From Chthonomonadaceae bacterium (GTDB lineage: Bacteria > Armatimonadota > Chthonomonadetes > Chthonomonadales > Chthonomonadaceae): a DNA stretch of 6,462 nt. Position 1 is the first letter of the stretch. Each line of letters begins with the position of its first letter. Below, in pieces: positions 6,193 to 6,462 of this stretch. The notes under the pieces are model-generated. The model did no database searches, was not told where the DNA came from, and saw nothing but the letters and a program-made list of their open reading frames with translations. The DNA lies in the NCBI GenBank assembly GCA_014377395.1, contig JACMPS010000294.1, positions 1-6,462 on the forward strand, in the 5' to 3' direction. A program made the position numbers and the translations under genes.

Positions 6193-6259
6193 AGGGTGAG
6201 TGTTGGGTGCAGCTAGATAGAAAACAGGGCAAAGCCCCTTTCCGAAAAATGCAACACCG

Positions 6260-6462
6260 CTATTCCTTATTGATCCATTCTCGTGCCCACTTATCCGCCT
6301 GTAAGATATTGTCGAGGGTCGGAGAAAGGGGAGAATGAGCGTTCATCGCCGCAATGACGCGATGCGTTATGTCTAAATACGTAATTTTTCGTTCCAGAAA
6401 CAGCGCCACCGCCGCCTCATTTGCGGCGTTCATCACGGAGGGCATTGTGCCACCTGCCCCGA
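6260..6462 (-). CDS. dxr: 1-deoxy-D-xylulose 5-phosphate reductoisomerase, C-terminal fragment (5' end outside window)
   Basis: The last 66 complete codons are present and the frame is open to the right edge. The enzyme converts DXP to MEP with NADPH, the first committed step of the cytosolic non-mevalonate isoprenoid route that supplies undecaprenyl phosphate among others. The segment GGTMPSVMNAANEAAVALFL matches the conserved GGT-P-x-x-x-NAANE-x-AV region of Dxr, followed by KITYLDI and a C-terminal helix with LDNILQADKWAREW, equivalent to the family's terminal aD-x-x-aR helix. Catalytic and NADPH-binding parts lie outside the window. It ends with TAG at 6262-6260 and is followed by rseP in the same direction, the usual neighbourhood. 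Only the tail is visible, but the NAANE match makes the identification firm. Confidence 0.93.
   Translation of the reverse strand, partial: GAGGTMPSVMNAANEAAVALFLERKITYLDITHRVIAAMNAHSPLSPTLDNILQADKWAREWINKE

Noticed and set aside
6219..6240. Hairpin between dxr and rseP (GGGC, TTT, GCCC then TGTTTTCT on the minus strand) as a terminator
   Set aside because: The stem is only 4-5 bp and the T-tract is broken; dxr and rseP are commonly co-transcribed, so I do not call it.

Overview
The window is a bacterial chromosomal fragment of moderate GC content. Most genes lie on the minus strand and two of the six are cut by the window edges. It carries core cell-envelope and isoprenoid genes rather than phage, plasmid or transposon cargo. 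Family content and the layout of the cell-wall gene suggest a deep-branching lineage outside the Proteobacteria, perhaps Armatimonadota or a relative. That placement is an inference; no rRNA or other marker is present.

Right side (6462 to 4258, minus strand): the 3' end of dxr (MEP isoprenoid pathway), then a full rseP-type site-2 protease, then a DUF2993/LmeA-like protein whose ATG directly abuts the rseP stop codon. This looks like one transcription unit. The protease has the usual HExxH, PDZ and LDGG signatures plus an unusually long insertion after its first catalytic segment.

Middle (4257 to 3420): a 389-base gene-free stretch packed with palindromes (five hairpins, a REP/BIME-like pair, and a 12-base inverted repeat). 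Next comes a small plus-strand gene for a single-pass, proline-rich membrane protein of unknown function, divergent from the esterase.

Left side (3419 to 1, minus strand): a FrmB/antigen-85-like serine esterase, then the most notable gene. One uninterrupted reading frame of at least 812 codons joins an N-terminal membrane anchor, a ComEA-like helix-hairpin-helix module, a complete SEDS glycosyltransferase (FtsW/RodA family) and the start of a class B penicillin-binding protein of the short PbpA type. The glycosyltransferase and transpeptidase that normally pair as two proteins are therefore one polypeptide here. The gene runs off the left edge just before its SxxK motif is expected.

The themes are envelope construction (SEDS-PBP fusion), envelope proteolysis (RseP), isoprenoid supply (Dxr, which feeds undecaprenyl phosphate synthesis) and a possible lipid-binding protein.
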